Shown here: positions 24,913 to 38,025 of the stretch, piece by piece
Numbering within the stretch: position 1 is the first letter of the stretch
How the letters are laid out: every line of letters begins with the position of its first letter
Source of the DNA: Chrysemys picta bellii
Taxonomy: Eukaryota > Chordata > Testudines > Emydidae
Length of the DNA stretch: 64,000 bases
Reading direction: 5' to 3'
Assembly (NCBI RefSeq): GCF_011386835.1
Contig: NC_088801.1
Coordinates: forward strand, 14,618,824-14,682,823
The notes under the pieces: model-generated
Database searches by the model: none
What the model was told of the DNA's origin: nothing
What the model saw: the letters and a program-made list of their open reading frames with translations, nothing else
Position numbers and translations under genes: made by a program

Positions 24913-27900
24913 TATAAAGACAGAGATGAGCACTATATCAGTCTGGTTCTGATATAGGGAGTCTGGGTTACCTCTTTAGAAGGGATTCTGGCCTGACCAT
25001 TGTGTTTCTCTTGGGCTGCTTTTCTTTATTGTGGTTCCAATGCTTCAAAGAAACCTGCAGATCTCTGCATACATGCTTAGTCTTCACAGCATCAGGGCTT
25101 CTATATATGTATTACATACAAAAAACAACATTAAAAGAATGCTGAGGACGCGGTTGGGACAAGAGGGAAGGCTAGCCTGGCCCCTCTCTCTTTCTTCTCT
25201 CCCAGGAGTTGGGGCAGTTCCTGCCCCATGTAGTGCTGCCAGAGGGGACAATGAGCCTCAGGGGCCATGTGCGGGCCTCTTGGGGGAAGCCTAACCTGGA
25301 TCTTTCTCTCACCACATCTGCGGTTGGTGGACCTCTGGTCCCATGTGTTGTCCCCCCAGGGAGTGTGGAGAAGAATGGGCCACAGGGGCCTGATACTAAG
25401 AGGAGGGAGGGAGGGAGGGAGGGAAAGGGAAGCCTGGCCTGGCTCTCTTCTCCCTCCAACCTCTATTACACCTGTTCTAGCTCTTAGGTATTCTCACTGC
25501 AAAATGGTTGTAAATATGTTGCACCCTAAAAGTTTGGCTTCAGGATTATTTGCCCTCCTCTACTCCTTCTCATCTAAGGCAGGGTGATAGGTGACAGCTG
25601 CGGTGGTGGCTTTTGTGATGAAGAGAATGGAATGCTACAAACTTGGCCAAAACCACCTAATTCATTTGACATAAGAAACTGAACAACATCAGATATGATG
25701 TTTCTTTTTCAATACTCTGCAGTGTGGAACAAATGTCTTCCTCTTCAGCGTGAAGAACTCACTTCACACCCTGAGTTTTTGGATTTTATCTATGTTGCAG
25801 CTGTCATTCTGGAAGGTTGCTAGTTTGGAGGCTAATTTTAAAAAGACATGTACACTATGGATTGGGGTGGGAGCCAGGAAACCTTGTATCAGTCAGTCTT
25901 GAGTGTGTGTCGTCTAATATTCTATTGCAAAAATGCATCTAAAGCCATGCCAAATCTTCATGAAGTGACGTATCAATATTTAACTAATTTGACCCTATGC
26001 AGGTTTAAACTGCCCAGTATAATCCAGAATATTCCAGGGGTATGAATAAAGGACTGAGAGGCAGGAATTACACAGGCAGGCAAATTGTGAATACTGTGAT
26101 TACTGATGCTGATTGGCTGTGAATTGTGCAGTCAGTTATGCTAAAACATTGAATTTTCCTTCCTCACCTCAAACTCTCTTCCCCTAGTCTTTTATTTGTT
26201 TCCTCCAGCTGCTCTGGTTTATTGTTCACACTGCAAATTCTCTGGGGTAGGAACAACAATTTAATATATATTTGTACAGCGCAGCGGATAGCACAACAGG
26301 ACTCTGACTTGAATGAAGCTTTTAGGTATTGCCACAATATACAGGATGGAAATACTTCATTCTAGGTCTGGTTCAGATATTGACTTAGTGGGTAACTTCA
26401 GTAGCAAATGTTTCAAGCCAAAATAAATAGTTACTGTCCTAATTTATAATCTACACAATATCCTGATTGACTTGATTTCTTCCCTCAAGTAAAGGTGTAA
26501 AGGTTTTGATAAGCTGGAGTTTGATTAGAGCTGCTAAAAGGGACAAGTGCAACTACATGATCTTGACTTTTGAATAACACTTCCAAGAGAACTTAAGGCA
26601 GAAGTACCAACCCTTAATTGAATCTAAAGATTCCATTTGCCTTGAACTAATAGCTGAAGAATTCAGTATACTTTCTTCCCCGAGAAAAGTGAGATAAATG
26701 ATGTGTACATGTCTATCAGGTACAATATTTGATCACTTACCTTCTTAGTCATCATTGATCTTTAATCACTTATTATGTAATGTTACACCCAATACAGATT
26801 GCAATGGAGGAAAAAACATAACAGTCATGCAGCCTGCAGAAGCAAGAAGGTAATTTGTCTCCAGCAGGAAGGTTGCTCTTTTCTGCACACTTCGTTTACA
26901 GCATCATCTATCATCTGTGAAAATCGCCAAGAGGCAGCGGGAACAAAGCTTAGCTGAAGTCACATGAGGCAAACTGTCTTATTAGAGTCTCATACTGATA
27001 GTAGCCAAACCTAAAAATTTCCCAGGGCAAAGACACATGTAAAGCAACGCCAAATCAGTCAATCTAAAAGGGTTTTTAAACGCTCACCCACTGCTATAGA
27101 GCAGAATGATACTGCTCATGCTACCTCTTTGAACACTACTGTGCTGGGATACCAATTACAGTTGCAGATTATAAATGGGTAACAACATGATCCTTGTAAG
27201 GAAAAGCTAAGCAATTTTCATTCGAGAATCAGTATGTTCCCTTATTCCTGTCAGTGTACCCTGAACTACTGATGACTTTTTCTAGGCTGTGAACTGTCCA
27301 TTTATTGGGGAGATGGGGAGAAGAAAGAAGTAGAAGAAAAATTATTTCTTCACTAAGAAACTTTCAGATCCCATGAAACCTGACAACAGCTTGGCATGTT
27401 CTTCCAAGCACAGCATGCAAAAGTAATAAGATTTCATGATGTGATTATTGGACGTTGTGGGCCACAGCCATCTGCTAAGAGGGGGACGTTCTGCTCTCGG
27501 AACATCCTGGTTGTAATTTGCACGGTCCTTGAATTCTTGAAAGTTACCAGGAGTTCTAACTTAGTGTGGATATCAACTGGCAATTACAGCATGAAAAACA
27601 AAATGACTCAGCAATTTGGTCTTCTTAGGCAAACTGATTCCAGAGCAGGGATAGTCATGGTTTGCATTTAGCTTTCTCACCCTCTGTAATAGGGATACTG
27701 AATTTTCCAATCTGCTGAAGACCTATAACATAATTATTCCTCCCCAAAATGAATGCTGCCTATCTGACAAAACACAAAGCCCAGTGATAGTGGACAGGAT
27801 ATAATCTTCTTGATTCACAGTTACGGTTGTGTTCATCTTTCCATTAATAAAAATCTCTAATGGCTACACTATTAATGTGTGCCGTCAGGGCCGGCTCTTG

Positions 27901-29216
27901 GCACCATCATTCCAAGCATGGGCTTGAACTAGCACGTGCCGTAGGCAGACAGGGTTCAGTCCCCTACCAAAGCCCATGGAGATTCTCTGTGCAATGACAA
28001 TTTAGTCAGATTTCATTCAGGGATTGTGAACGACTAAATATGAGGAGTGGGATTTTCAAAAGTGTGCAGCATTGGCCTACCTCTTCTCCCGTTGAAATCA
28101 ATGGGGTGGGAGTGGTTCATCACTGACTTTGCTATAGCTCTTGGGCTGTGATAGCTTCTGAGGAATTTTCATCCATGTAGTCAGCTTCATTTGATTGGCT
28201 TCCATTGGAGCACTATATGCGGAGGGCTTGTAGGACTGGCCCTATGGTATCGATTTGGTTTATAAGATTTTTGGTCCTATGTGCAATTAAGTACAACCAA
28301 AATTTTCAAACTTTGGGGCTGTGGAAATGCTGCACCTCTGCAAACCAGGCTAATTATTTCGGTGCTCACAATATTGATATAGGCTCTGGACTTTAGTTCC
28401 CAAGTTTGGAAACTTTGGCCTAATTTAACATTTTTTCAAATATTAGTAACATTTCATTAGCAACAAAGTATGTTGTGGAGAGCCCATTAGAATGACAACA
28501 AGGAGTCATTGTGGGTCTGAAGTGGCTATCACGACAGCAAATGTATTGTAATATACATGAAGGAAGTCTATAAATTGCAGACGAGAAGTCCTGGCAGGGG
28601 TAAAATGGACAGCACTTTGCTTGCTGTAGGAGCCACATCCCCTCATTTCTTGAATGGATACCTCTGGTGATCTATCTGGTCTCACTTCACCATCAAGCAG
28701 TGTATGGATACAAAGACCTACTGCACCTATGCCCACCATGAAATCCTACACTAAACTAAGGGCTGGGCTCTGGGTTGAACTATGCATCTGCAAAATGCAG
28801 GAGTAAGAAATCCTCTTCTGCCTCTACCTTGCCTACCAGGCTCTTGGACAGGGATTGGACTGGTAGAGATGGGGGGCTGAACAGAGCCTTGACTCCTCTC
28901 CCTCACCATTCCAGCCAGCAAAGCTGAGCCAGTAATGGGTAAGAGAATCATAATTTGTCACTGATATAAGCCAGCAGAAAATTACTAACACCCCCACCTC
29001 CACACCAAGGGGAGAGAAGGGAGGGAGTTATGACTCCCTGAGCCACAGTTCCTTCCCTGGGCAGCTCTGCCCTTCGTATGGGCTGAGTCCTTGTGGCACA
29101 ATCTAACCGTAAAGGAGAAGCTGGTGTAAATGGACCATGTTGATTTACATCAGCTGGGGATGTAATTCGTTATCTTTAAGAGCAGGGAAGTTGGGCAATT
29201 TTTTCTTTAATGACTA
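24913..29216. other. no gene seen
   Basis: A (GGGA)n tract lies at 25400-25430 with GC-richer DNA around it that opens frames on both strands (25170-25590). The rest is AT-rich. No exon with supporting splice sites recognised. Confidence 0.5.
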
Positions 29217-29525
29217 GGGCTATGTCTACACTACACATCTTACAGCAGCGCAGCTGTACTGATGCAGCTGTGCCATTGCACGCTCTCTAGTGTAGCCGCT
29301 CTATGCCAACGAGAGAGAGAGAGCTCTCCTGTCGACATAATTAATCCACCCCCCAACGAGCAGTGGTTGCTATGTAGGTGGGAGAAACAAGTTCTCCCGA
29401 TGACATAAAGCACTGTCCACACCGGTGCTTATGTCGGTATAATTTATGTTGCTGAGGGGAGTGGTTTATTCACACACATTCAACGCAAGTTATACCTGAC
29501 ATAAGTGGCAGTGTAGACATAGACA
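29217..29525. mobile_element. Harbinger-type MITE
   Basis: Ends GGGCTATGTCTACACTAC and CAGTGTAGACATAGAC. The interior has 'gcagcgcagctgtactgatg' and the palindromic '(ga)n ctctcctgtcgacataatta' block. The 3-bp CTA flank fits the TWA target of PIF/Harbinger elements on one side. Confidence 0.75.
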
Positions 29526-31121
29526 TGACTAAGGTGTGGAGTGCTTGCTGCCGGCAGCGTTGTGTGTGTTGCATTCATCTAAGAAGTAAGAAAAGAGAAC
29601 TTCACTGGATGTGTCCGCTCTGGTAGCAATCAACGCACAGTGGCACAATGTATGCCACTGATGAGGACAAATAACAAGCATCACAAGGGGAGAGGCGCAC
29701 CCTGCAGCAATACCCTTCTGAGTATATGTCAAGCAACAAAATGAGAGCTACAAAAGTCAGTTGTAACAGGTCACTGTAGGACTTCTCATGCGTTTGGAGT
29801 TTATCTATGCAATATGAGCCTAAAATCTCTAACCTGAAACCAAAAAACACATGTTGTTCTGAGGCATGGGTACAAAAATATATATTTTTCCATAGAAGTA
29901 TTTCTGATATCAAAACTTAATAATTCTTTCATGTTACAGTAATATATAGCCCACCTAAAATTTCATTATTACCATTGACAGAAGGAAGGTGTTAACAGCT
30001 GGGAGGGGGAGAAACAGGTGTGGGGAACTGTGGCAAAATTTGAATGGAAACATGTGAGTGATTTAGCCTTTGTTCTTTATTGTAATAGCGTTTCTCAAAC
30101 TTGTATAATAGTAATGTAATCATCAACTGCATCCGACACCATTGCATCAAATTATTTCACTCCCCCCTGACTTTCTCCTCACTGCCACCTCTTACTATCA
30201 TCAGAAGTATCTGTTAATCCCCAGGGCAATAGCATTTCCCCCAATATAAATGGATTTAGATTTTTAGCAATCGGTGTTCTAAACTATTGACACCAAAGGG
30301 TATGTTAAATTCAGGAGACAAGACAACCGCACATGGATGTGAGAAATACAGATTCATCAGCAAAGAAAAGGAAGATCTCTGCTAATCAATTAACCTACAC
30401 TGGACCCATCACTGTGAGAAAGTATTGTGCATAAAGGGACAAAATTCTCTATGACAGATGGCACTCGGCCTCATGCTATTACTGGGTTACTGCTCACGAG
30501 CTTGTTTACCTCCCATACAGAAACAATAAAATTGCTTATTTATTTTAAAGAGAGAAGTGGAAATGCTTATTTACTAAATCAATCAAGGCTTACTAAGGCA
30601 GAACAGCCACAATCCTCACTCCCCTAGAACATTAGATACTTCACTGATTTCAAGTGGCAATTATCTAGTGCATTTTTTGCAGCCCACTCTGACTAGAGGC
30701 ATTTCATTTGCAGATTTTGATGAAAATTGTCGTATTTTTTAATTGCCTATTTCACCAAACTGAATTTTGAAGCAAGTGATTAACTGGAAGCTGCTTTTTT
30801 TCCCTCGGAGTTGCCTTGGGCAAGCAAGAAAAATATTTGTCAAGACCCATGTCTGGTTATTTCACGTTTGAGCTGAGAAATGCACAACTGCCTTCAAGTC
30901 AACATTAGGTATAACAGAAACATGACTATTATTTAACCATAGCTGAAAATGTCAAAAACAAGCTGTGTCTGGCATTTTGACAAGACAGTGTTGAAAAGGA
31001 ACCACTTTTCAACACTTGGGAAACTGTAGAGCAAAACTGTACAGTTATCATTTGGCTCTGGGTAGGACTGTAGAGGTTTACGTTTAAATTCTCAGGATTG
31101 TGTTATTAGGGAGTACTAAAT
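29526..31121. other. no gene seen; possible conserved non-coding DNA at 30640-30990
   Basis: 30640-30990 is non-repetitive with balanced composition and no frame. It may be regulatory, but only a cross-species alignment can tell. Confidence 0.35.
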
Positions 31122-31250
31122 TATTATCATTTGTATTCCAGTAGCACCTAGGAGTCTGAGCCATGGACCAGGATTCATTGTGTTAGGCACTGTACATACT
31201 GAGAACAAAACTCTGCCCCAAAGCTAGATAAAACAAAGCCTGAAGTCCCA
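31122..31250 (-). repeat. L2/MIR-type retroposon tail
   Basis: 'ttgtattccagtagcaccta' and 'ggaccaggattcattgtgtt' match the tail family at 10058 and 57690. Confidence 0.7.
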
Positions 31251-34200
31251 ATCCTACAAATGCTTACAGGTATGCTTGGCTTTATGCACATGAGGTCAAT
31301 GTAACTGTTCACATGCCTGACAGTAAGAATGTATGTAACTTTTTCTGGATTGGGACCTTAATTATGACTCTGAGTGTTTGTTAGAAATAAACCAAAAATA
31401 TTTTAAAGTAGACATCCTCCCTGGAAGTTTATCAAGTATAATCAAAATTTGATTTGGCACATTTTTATTAAAAATAGCATTGTGAAGGGGAAAAAACCTT
31501 TGATACTGGAAAAACGTAGAAAATTTAAAATCAAATATACTTTCTTCCAAACAGAAGAGCAACTTGAGGAAGATCATTTTAACCATAGGGTAAAGAAGTG
31601 ACAGTTCTTGTGATCCAGAATATTGGGTGGGTCAGTGCTAGAAGAAGACAGTACTCTCTCTATATGTTGATGATAGTTTCAAAGAATTCTAATTAGTAGG
31701 ATGGACAAGGTGTTATGCAATTAAAACACTCAAAAGCATCAAATATATCTTCTGCATTGTACAAGCAACTGTTGACCAGCTTCATGTAGGTTAACTGGCT
31801 GCATCTCTCTGTGCTTCACCAAGATTCAGGTAAACAATTTCTAACCTGTTCATTTCACCCCACTAGGCAACTTTGATATCAACCAGTTTTAGATCAGGTA
31901 TTGTATCTCACATAGATTTGTCTGTACAAACATATTTGAACTGAATTTCAGAGTTGTCTGTTGTTGGCTCCCTGAGCAAAAGCTATAGTCCAACAATTCA
32001 CACCCATTGATCCTCGGGTGAAGGATCATGATTTCTTCTCTCTACAAACTCCTGCCTGCAATCCTTTAACTTTGTACCAAATAAAAGGACAGCTGCACAA
32101 CAGATCTCTGTTTGTTCTATTAACTGTTTTCTACTTCAGAGTTTAAGTCAAACTCTACTGAGAGTTATGAAGGCTGGACTAAATGAACCACTACTCCAAT
32201 CCAGTGTGAAAATTCTTATGTTCTAGGAGTCATGAAGACTTCCACACCACTTTTGGAGCTTCAGGGAACATCCATACAAAGAGAATAGGTATCCTCAGAG
32301 CAGAGAGATTCCACATACAAAGAAGTATTTGTTTATTTTTCTGCTGATTTCAGGAAATATATTTCAGTTTCTAATGCCCTGGAGAACTTTCCCTTCACCG
32401 ACCCACAGTTTAGCCCACTGGATCAATGCAATGATCAGGGTCTGTAGACATAACATGAAAACTTTACCGTCAGCAGATACCCACCTCAGAGATTTCATTT
32501 CTAGATTTCACCAACTCTCACCCAGGGCACCTCTAACTGTCTGTGCTGTTCACTGGCTTCCCAAAAGCAGTGTGCTAAATGTGGGTCTGAAATCACATGG
32601 AACATTATTATTGTTTAATCAGAAGAGACACCGTCCCAAATCAATCTTGAGCTGAATTTCCTACCAGTGAAATATCAAACAAAAATGCATGAATATGGCA
32701 ATCTGTTATGACAACAAGCTCTTCAATAGCCAACACTTTGCACTCACATCATCGTTACGCTGCCACATCTGATGCTAACAACTTCGTCCCTCTGAAGAGT
32801 TGACGTACCCTATAAAAAGTGCACTTTGTAAATCACAGAGAAAGATGACAGCTTCCATCCATGATGAAAGAAGGAGGGAAAGGCAAATTTCAGTTTGTTC
32901 TGGTCTATCTAGGTACATTTCTGACTCCTTATTACCTTAGGAAAAGGACTGAACAATTATTGTAGTATTCTTGAGCATTCTCAACCATGGTGGGCTAAAT
33001 TCTCTGCGGTGAAACTGCTGCAAATCCACTGAGGTCAATGGAGCTGTGCCAGTTTAGCAGAGGACTTGGCCCTGTCTCCATTCATTCAGCAATGATTGTA
33101 CTTGACATGCAGTACAGAATGCGCATTTGTTTTTAAAAGTAAAACAGTGGGTTCTTTCAATGCTAACCCACCCTATAAATAGTCCCAGTTTTCCAAGAAC
33201 TAAAGTGCCTTTAAATCAAACTCATATGTGTAAAATAGTTCGAAGAGAGGGGCAGAGGAAGAGAAAGGAGAAGAGGATATCACTTTTACTTCTTTGGTAT
33301 TTTTGAGTGACGGGGATCTCAGCAGTGGAGGATGAGCAAGTGAGTGCTTGAAAAGCAAGGCAGCCTGTGTTTCAATTGTACATCATTAAAACACACACCC
33401 ATTACAATCAAAGTTATTTCTGCCCCACATAAACCTGATGTACTCTCACATTACCAACAAAATTACTGGGGATCAGATCCTCCCAAGACAGCTTTGCACT
33501 GCTCCAGCGGGTACTTAAAGTTGCCTAAAGACTGCAGCTAAAGAATGGCCTATGCTAAGGGACTGCTGACCCCTGTTATAAGGTGGTATTCCAGGTTGGA
33601 TTGGGGATGGGGATGGGATGGGGCTGATGCACAACATACTGTGCCAAGTCTAGGCAGCAGAGCTACTCCTTAGGAGCAGCTACCCATTGTCGTAATTTGA
33701 AGCAGGCCCAAAAAGCCGAGAGCGTGTCTGTATGAACACTGGATCTGGCTCCCAATCTTCAAACTCAGGCTGTGAAAAAAAGCCATTTATCATTTCAAGC
33801 TTTCTTGCCCCTTACTGTTCGTCGTGTAGCCCTGTGCAAAGTTTTGTGGTTTCCCTTCCCCAGGGATGGATAAATAATTTGTAACAATTCCTTTGCTAAA
33901 TTTTGTCTCCATTTCTGGTCACGAATTTTCACAGAATAATTCTTGCTTCAGAAACTAGGCACAGCAAATATTCAAAAATCTGAAATTCAAGCTGCTTTTA
34001 CCACAAGGCATATTCCCGTTCCCCGAGTTGCTGAGCATAACTTCGAGTGAAGTGCACAGACACTCACATTTACAAACTCAATATTCCCTTGCTGAATATA
34101 TTTTACAACCTTAGCTTAAATTGCACCATTTCAGCAAACATCGCCACCAGTAAACTTATTTACTAGCGTATTCATAGAAAGCAAACACAATAGGGGTGTG

Positions 34201-35220
34201 GGCATAGCCGACGAGAATCTCTTTTAACATTTGGATGAATTCTATTTATCTGTGATTTGGATGTCGTGAGTTCTGTCTGGGAGCCTAAAACGTAGAATTT
34301 TCTGAACGCTCAACTCGTAGATCTGTAATGTACTTACTAGTCTCTCTCTCCCCCATCTTCTCTTTCTTACTATTGTATTTGATTTCTTGAAATTATGGTA
34401 CACTGGGTGCATTAGAAAATACCTAGTGCAAAAGTATTAACAGGACAGTTAATCTTTTGTACCTCACACCTCAGACAGCAGAGTTCTAATGACTGCTAGG
34501 AAAAAAAGAAATCCCTTTCTAAAAAAAAAAAAATGCAAATCTGCCCTTTGGCCTGGATTTAAGCCTGCTAGGAGAGGTCAGGGGAGAACTACTGCTTCCC
34601 CTCAGGACTAACTGCCTTTCAGGAGTCAACACACTAACTGCCAGTATGCTGCCTGCAAATCTGTGCATAAAGTTTATACTTTAATTTGAGGCTGCTACTT
34701 GCCTGCTGAAGAAAATTCAGAACAAAGCCGTAGGTCCTTTTGCTCAAAACATGATCATATACATAGTGAAAATGCAATGTGACTGCATGAAACAATTAAA
34801 CTAAGTAATGTTTACTATTCCACTGTTGTTAAGTAGTTGGATTTACCTTTCATTTAAGATTTAGAGTTGGACATTAAATTCCAGCATGCCTCCTGCTTTG
34901 CATTTAGTGCTGGCATCAGAACTAAGCACTAGATGATTCCTCCCACTGTGAGGCACACACTCCCTTCTTCCCAGCCATGGTTGTACTTTTACAAGCACTA
35001 TATTTCACATTTAACACCACTTAAGTGTGTGATGTTTATCCATTAATGTTATAAATGGGCATTACTAGCAACAAGGATTCCAAATGTAAAAAACACACAA
35101 GACGGGCAGGGTGATGCATCTGTTATGACAACACTCTTTCCTTAGGAGCCGGGGGAGGGAAGGGGCTGCTAGTCCCTACTGCTGCAGAATCCAGCCAAAC
35201 GCAGCGATGGAAAGCCTAGC
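31251..35220. other. no gene seen; possible conserved non-coding DNA at 34060-34400
   Basis: No exon recognised. The 34060-34400 stretch is unique-looking; around 33000-33070 is a short 'aaattctctgcggtgaaact' type amniote repeat. Confidence 0.4.
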
Positions 35221-35889
35221 TGTGACAGAGTGCTAGGAGCCTACAGCTGACCCAGCACTCTGGTCACTAAGATTATGTCTATATTGGGATAAAAAACCCA
35301 TGGCTAGCCCGGGTCAGCTGACTTGGGCTCACGGGGCTTGGGATGCAAGGATGAAAATTGCTGTGCAGACATTTGAGCTCAGGACCACTGCAAGTGGGGA
35401 GGGTCCCTGAGCTTGGGTTCCAGCCTAAGCCCAAATGTCTCCACAGCGATTTTTAGCCCTGTGACCCATGGCAGCTGCAGCCATGTTGCAGGTCTTTTAT
35501 CCCTGCGTAGATGGACCTGAGGTACTAGCTATTTCTCCCATGGAGCGGAGTTAACTGGGAGATGGGTGCTCAATGGCTTAATTAGGGGGGGAGGTTGACA
35601 AGCTAATGAGAGCAATCAGTTTGTCAGCTGGGAACAGTTACAGGACAGGAAGGAAGTGCTGGGAAGGCTGCCAGGGAATACAGGATCTCAGGATGGGGAG
35701 ATCTTGCCTTCTCCCTTCCCCAGCAAGCGGGTAAGGAGGTTGTTTACTTCCAAGGGTATGGTGCTGCACAAGGCTGTACTGGTAAGCTGGTGCCATGGAC
35801 CCAATAAATAACACACTGGTGTTCATGAACTTGAGAGCATCTAGTCTGTTTGTGGTGGCCTGAGGTGTGGAGAAGGTGGCCGTGTCACA
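35221..35889 (+). mobile_element. solo LTR with a nested MITE
   Basis: It begins TGTGACAGAG and ends GGCCGTGTCACA, so the ends TGTGACA/TGTCACA are inverted. Flanks CTAGC (35216-35220) and CTGGC (35890-35894) are a 5-bp duplication with one mismatch. AATAAA is at 35803. No coding remnants. About 250 bp of its length is a MITE. Confidence 0.72.
35269..35521. mobile_element. palindromic MITE inside the LTR
   Basis: Left end 'ttatgtctatattgggataa', right end 'cttttatccctgcgtagatg'. The two halves are near inverted copies around 35395 ('cagacatttgagctcagg' against 'aagcccaaatgtctcc'). Confidence 0.7.
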
Positions 35890-35894
35890 CTGGC

Positions 35895-37707
35895 TTAGAT
35901 GGGGGACAGAGAGGAAAGTTGGAAAGGGGTGGAGAGGACACAGAGTAGCTTAGGATGGACACTCCACGGTAAAATTCCTGCACCTACCTTTTGGCCCATA
36001 CAGGACAGGCCTGCCTCCAGGAACGGTCATGAGGAGGATCACCAGGCACTGCATGTATGAGCTTCTTCATTGCTGCATTCCTACAGGGCAGGGTGGGAAC
36101 AGGTGACCCCATCAATTATTCAGAGCCATTAATGGCTCAAATCCCACAGACTACATTTCCACATACAAACCACTGGCAACTGCGATCCCCAGGACATCAT
36201 AGATCACAAAGCTCAGGACAAGGCATTCTTGAGGTGAGGTTGGGGGAGGGGATCCAGCGGTCCAGGACAGATTAGATGAGGCCAGAGTCCTCTAGGTTTC
36301 TCAACCTTTTTGATACCAGGCACCGGGGTGCTGCCTTCCTACACTGTCAGGGAAATCTCAGGGAACAGTGCCGATCCAGACCAGTCGTTGAGAAACACTA
36401 CTCTAAGAGATGCTGCCAAGCTTCCTTTTCCACAGCAACAGAAAGACATTCACAGCCAGCTGCTTCTCTCTACCCTTCCTCCCTCCTCAAGAAAAGAAAA
36501 AAGACTCTACCCCAGGCAGAGCTGTCTATAACCTAAGAAAGGAGAAAAACTAGAAACTCAATGAAGCCTGGGACTTCTCTATTGCCAATCTCAATCTATT
36601 GTGTCTGGAAGTTGCTAAGACGATGGGCAGCAGCACAGAATGGATACGTCATTTATGTCTATACAGTGTTTTGAACAATGGGGTCCTGGTCTCTAGGTTC
36701 TATCATAACAAAATAGTAACAGTCAGACACAGACAACCTACCCACTAAAGCACCCAATGCATCAGCTAAGAAAAAGCCGCAGGTCAAAACAGCAACAAAT
36801 TGGGGACTGCAGCCTACAAAAGCCTCTTTCCAAAAGGTCTTCACTGTTCGATGGGCTTAAAAAAAAAAAAAGTAAGAGAAAAATAAGACAGATCTAAGCC
36901 ACAAAGCATACAGCAGAAGTTCCATCCAACTTCCAGACACAGAACTCTGGGTCACCACCAAGCCGGTAAATTGATAAGTGACATCATTGAAAGCTCTGTG
37001 CTTTCCTTGTCCATGGGAGAGGACATCAGCATTGGGTTTGGGCTGGCAAGATCAGACCTAAAACCAATCCCTGTTAGATCCCCAATAGACAATCTCCAGC
37101 TCCTACTATTGTGGTTTATCATTCCTATTTATTTACAGTTCCTTCAACCAGTTTTCACGTGTGTATGACAGTGCCTGTATTTAAGACCATTTGAATTAAG
37201 CTTTCACACACAACAGTGAGGCACTGTATTAAAATGCTTTCATAAAATCCAGATCCATTACACCTACTCCCTTCATCCAAACAACATCAAAAGAGCAATC
37301 ACATTCATGTGGCTTGATTTGTTCTTTGTAAACTCATGCTGTCTATTGTTCATAACTGTCACCCTCTATTAAGAAAATGAGCTCTCTCTTTCCATATTTG
37401 TTCCATTATTTTATTAGGGACTCAAGTGAGCTTTCTACATATTTAATGAAGCACCAATCATCACAGAGTCATAGTACTCTTTATCCAAGTGCTCTTGCCA
37501 GGGTTTCTTTTACATTAATATTTAAAGGACTGGCATCAGGTTTGCTTTCTTCACAACTGCCAACCCCTGCCTCCCCAAATCATAGGGTAGCTTGCAGCTT
37601 TCCATAGCTTTTTTTGTTTGTTTGTTTTTTTAATTGCAAAGGTCAGTAAATTCATTAGCTAAAGACTTTAAGAAGCACACTGCATTGAACCAATGATTTG
37701 TCTAGTG
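35895..37707. other. no gene seen; small hAT-like relic at 36296-36405
   Basis: The relic has 'ggtttctcaacctttttgat' and 'cgttgagaaacac' as imperfect inverted ends. Frames at 36057-36536 are not conserved-looking. Confidence 0.4.
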
Positions 37708-38017
37708 CAGGGGTAGGCAACCTATGGCACGTGTGCCGAAGGCGGCACGCGAGCTGATTTTCAGTGGCACTCACATTGCCCAGGTCCTGGCCACCGGTCC
37801 AGGGGCTCTGCATTTTAATTAAATTTTAAATGAAGCTTCTTGAACATTTTAAAAACCTTATTTACTTTACATACAACAATAGTTGAGTTATATATTATAG
37901 ACTTATAGAAAGAGACCTTCTAAAAACGTTAAAATGTATGACTGGCACGCGAAACCTTAAATTAGAGTGAATAAATGAAGACTCGGCACACCACTTCTGA
38001 AAGGTTGCCGACCCCTG
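37708..38017. mobile_element. non-autonomous hAT (310 bp)
   Basis: Ends CAGGGGTAGGCAACC and GGTTGCCGACCCCTG, with a perfect 8-bp duplication GTCTAGTG (37700-37707 and 38018-38025). AT-rich interior without transposase. Confidence 0.93.
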
Positions 38018-38025
38018 GTCTAGTG

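Noticed and set aside
27890..27975. hAT element starting CAGGGCCGGCTC
   Set aside because: Only one terminus is visible and no target duplication was found, so the extent cannot be given.
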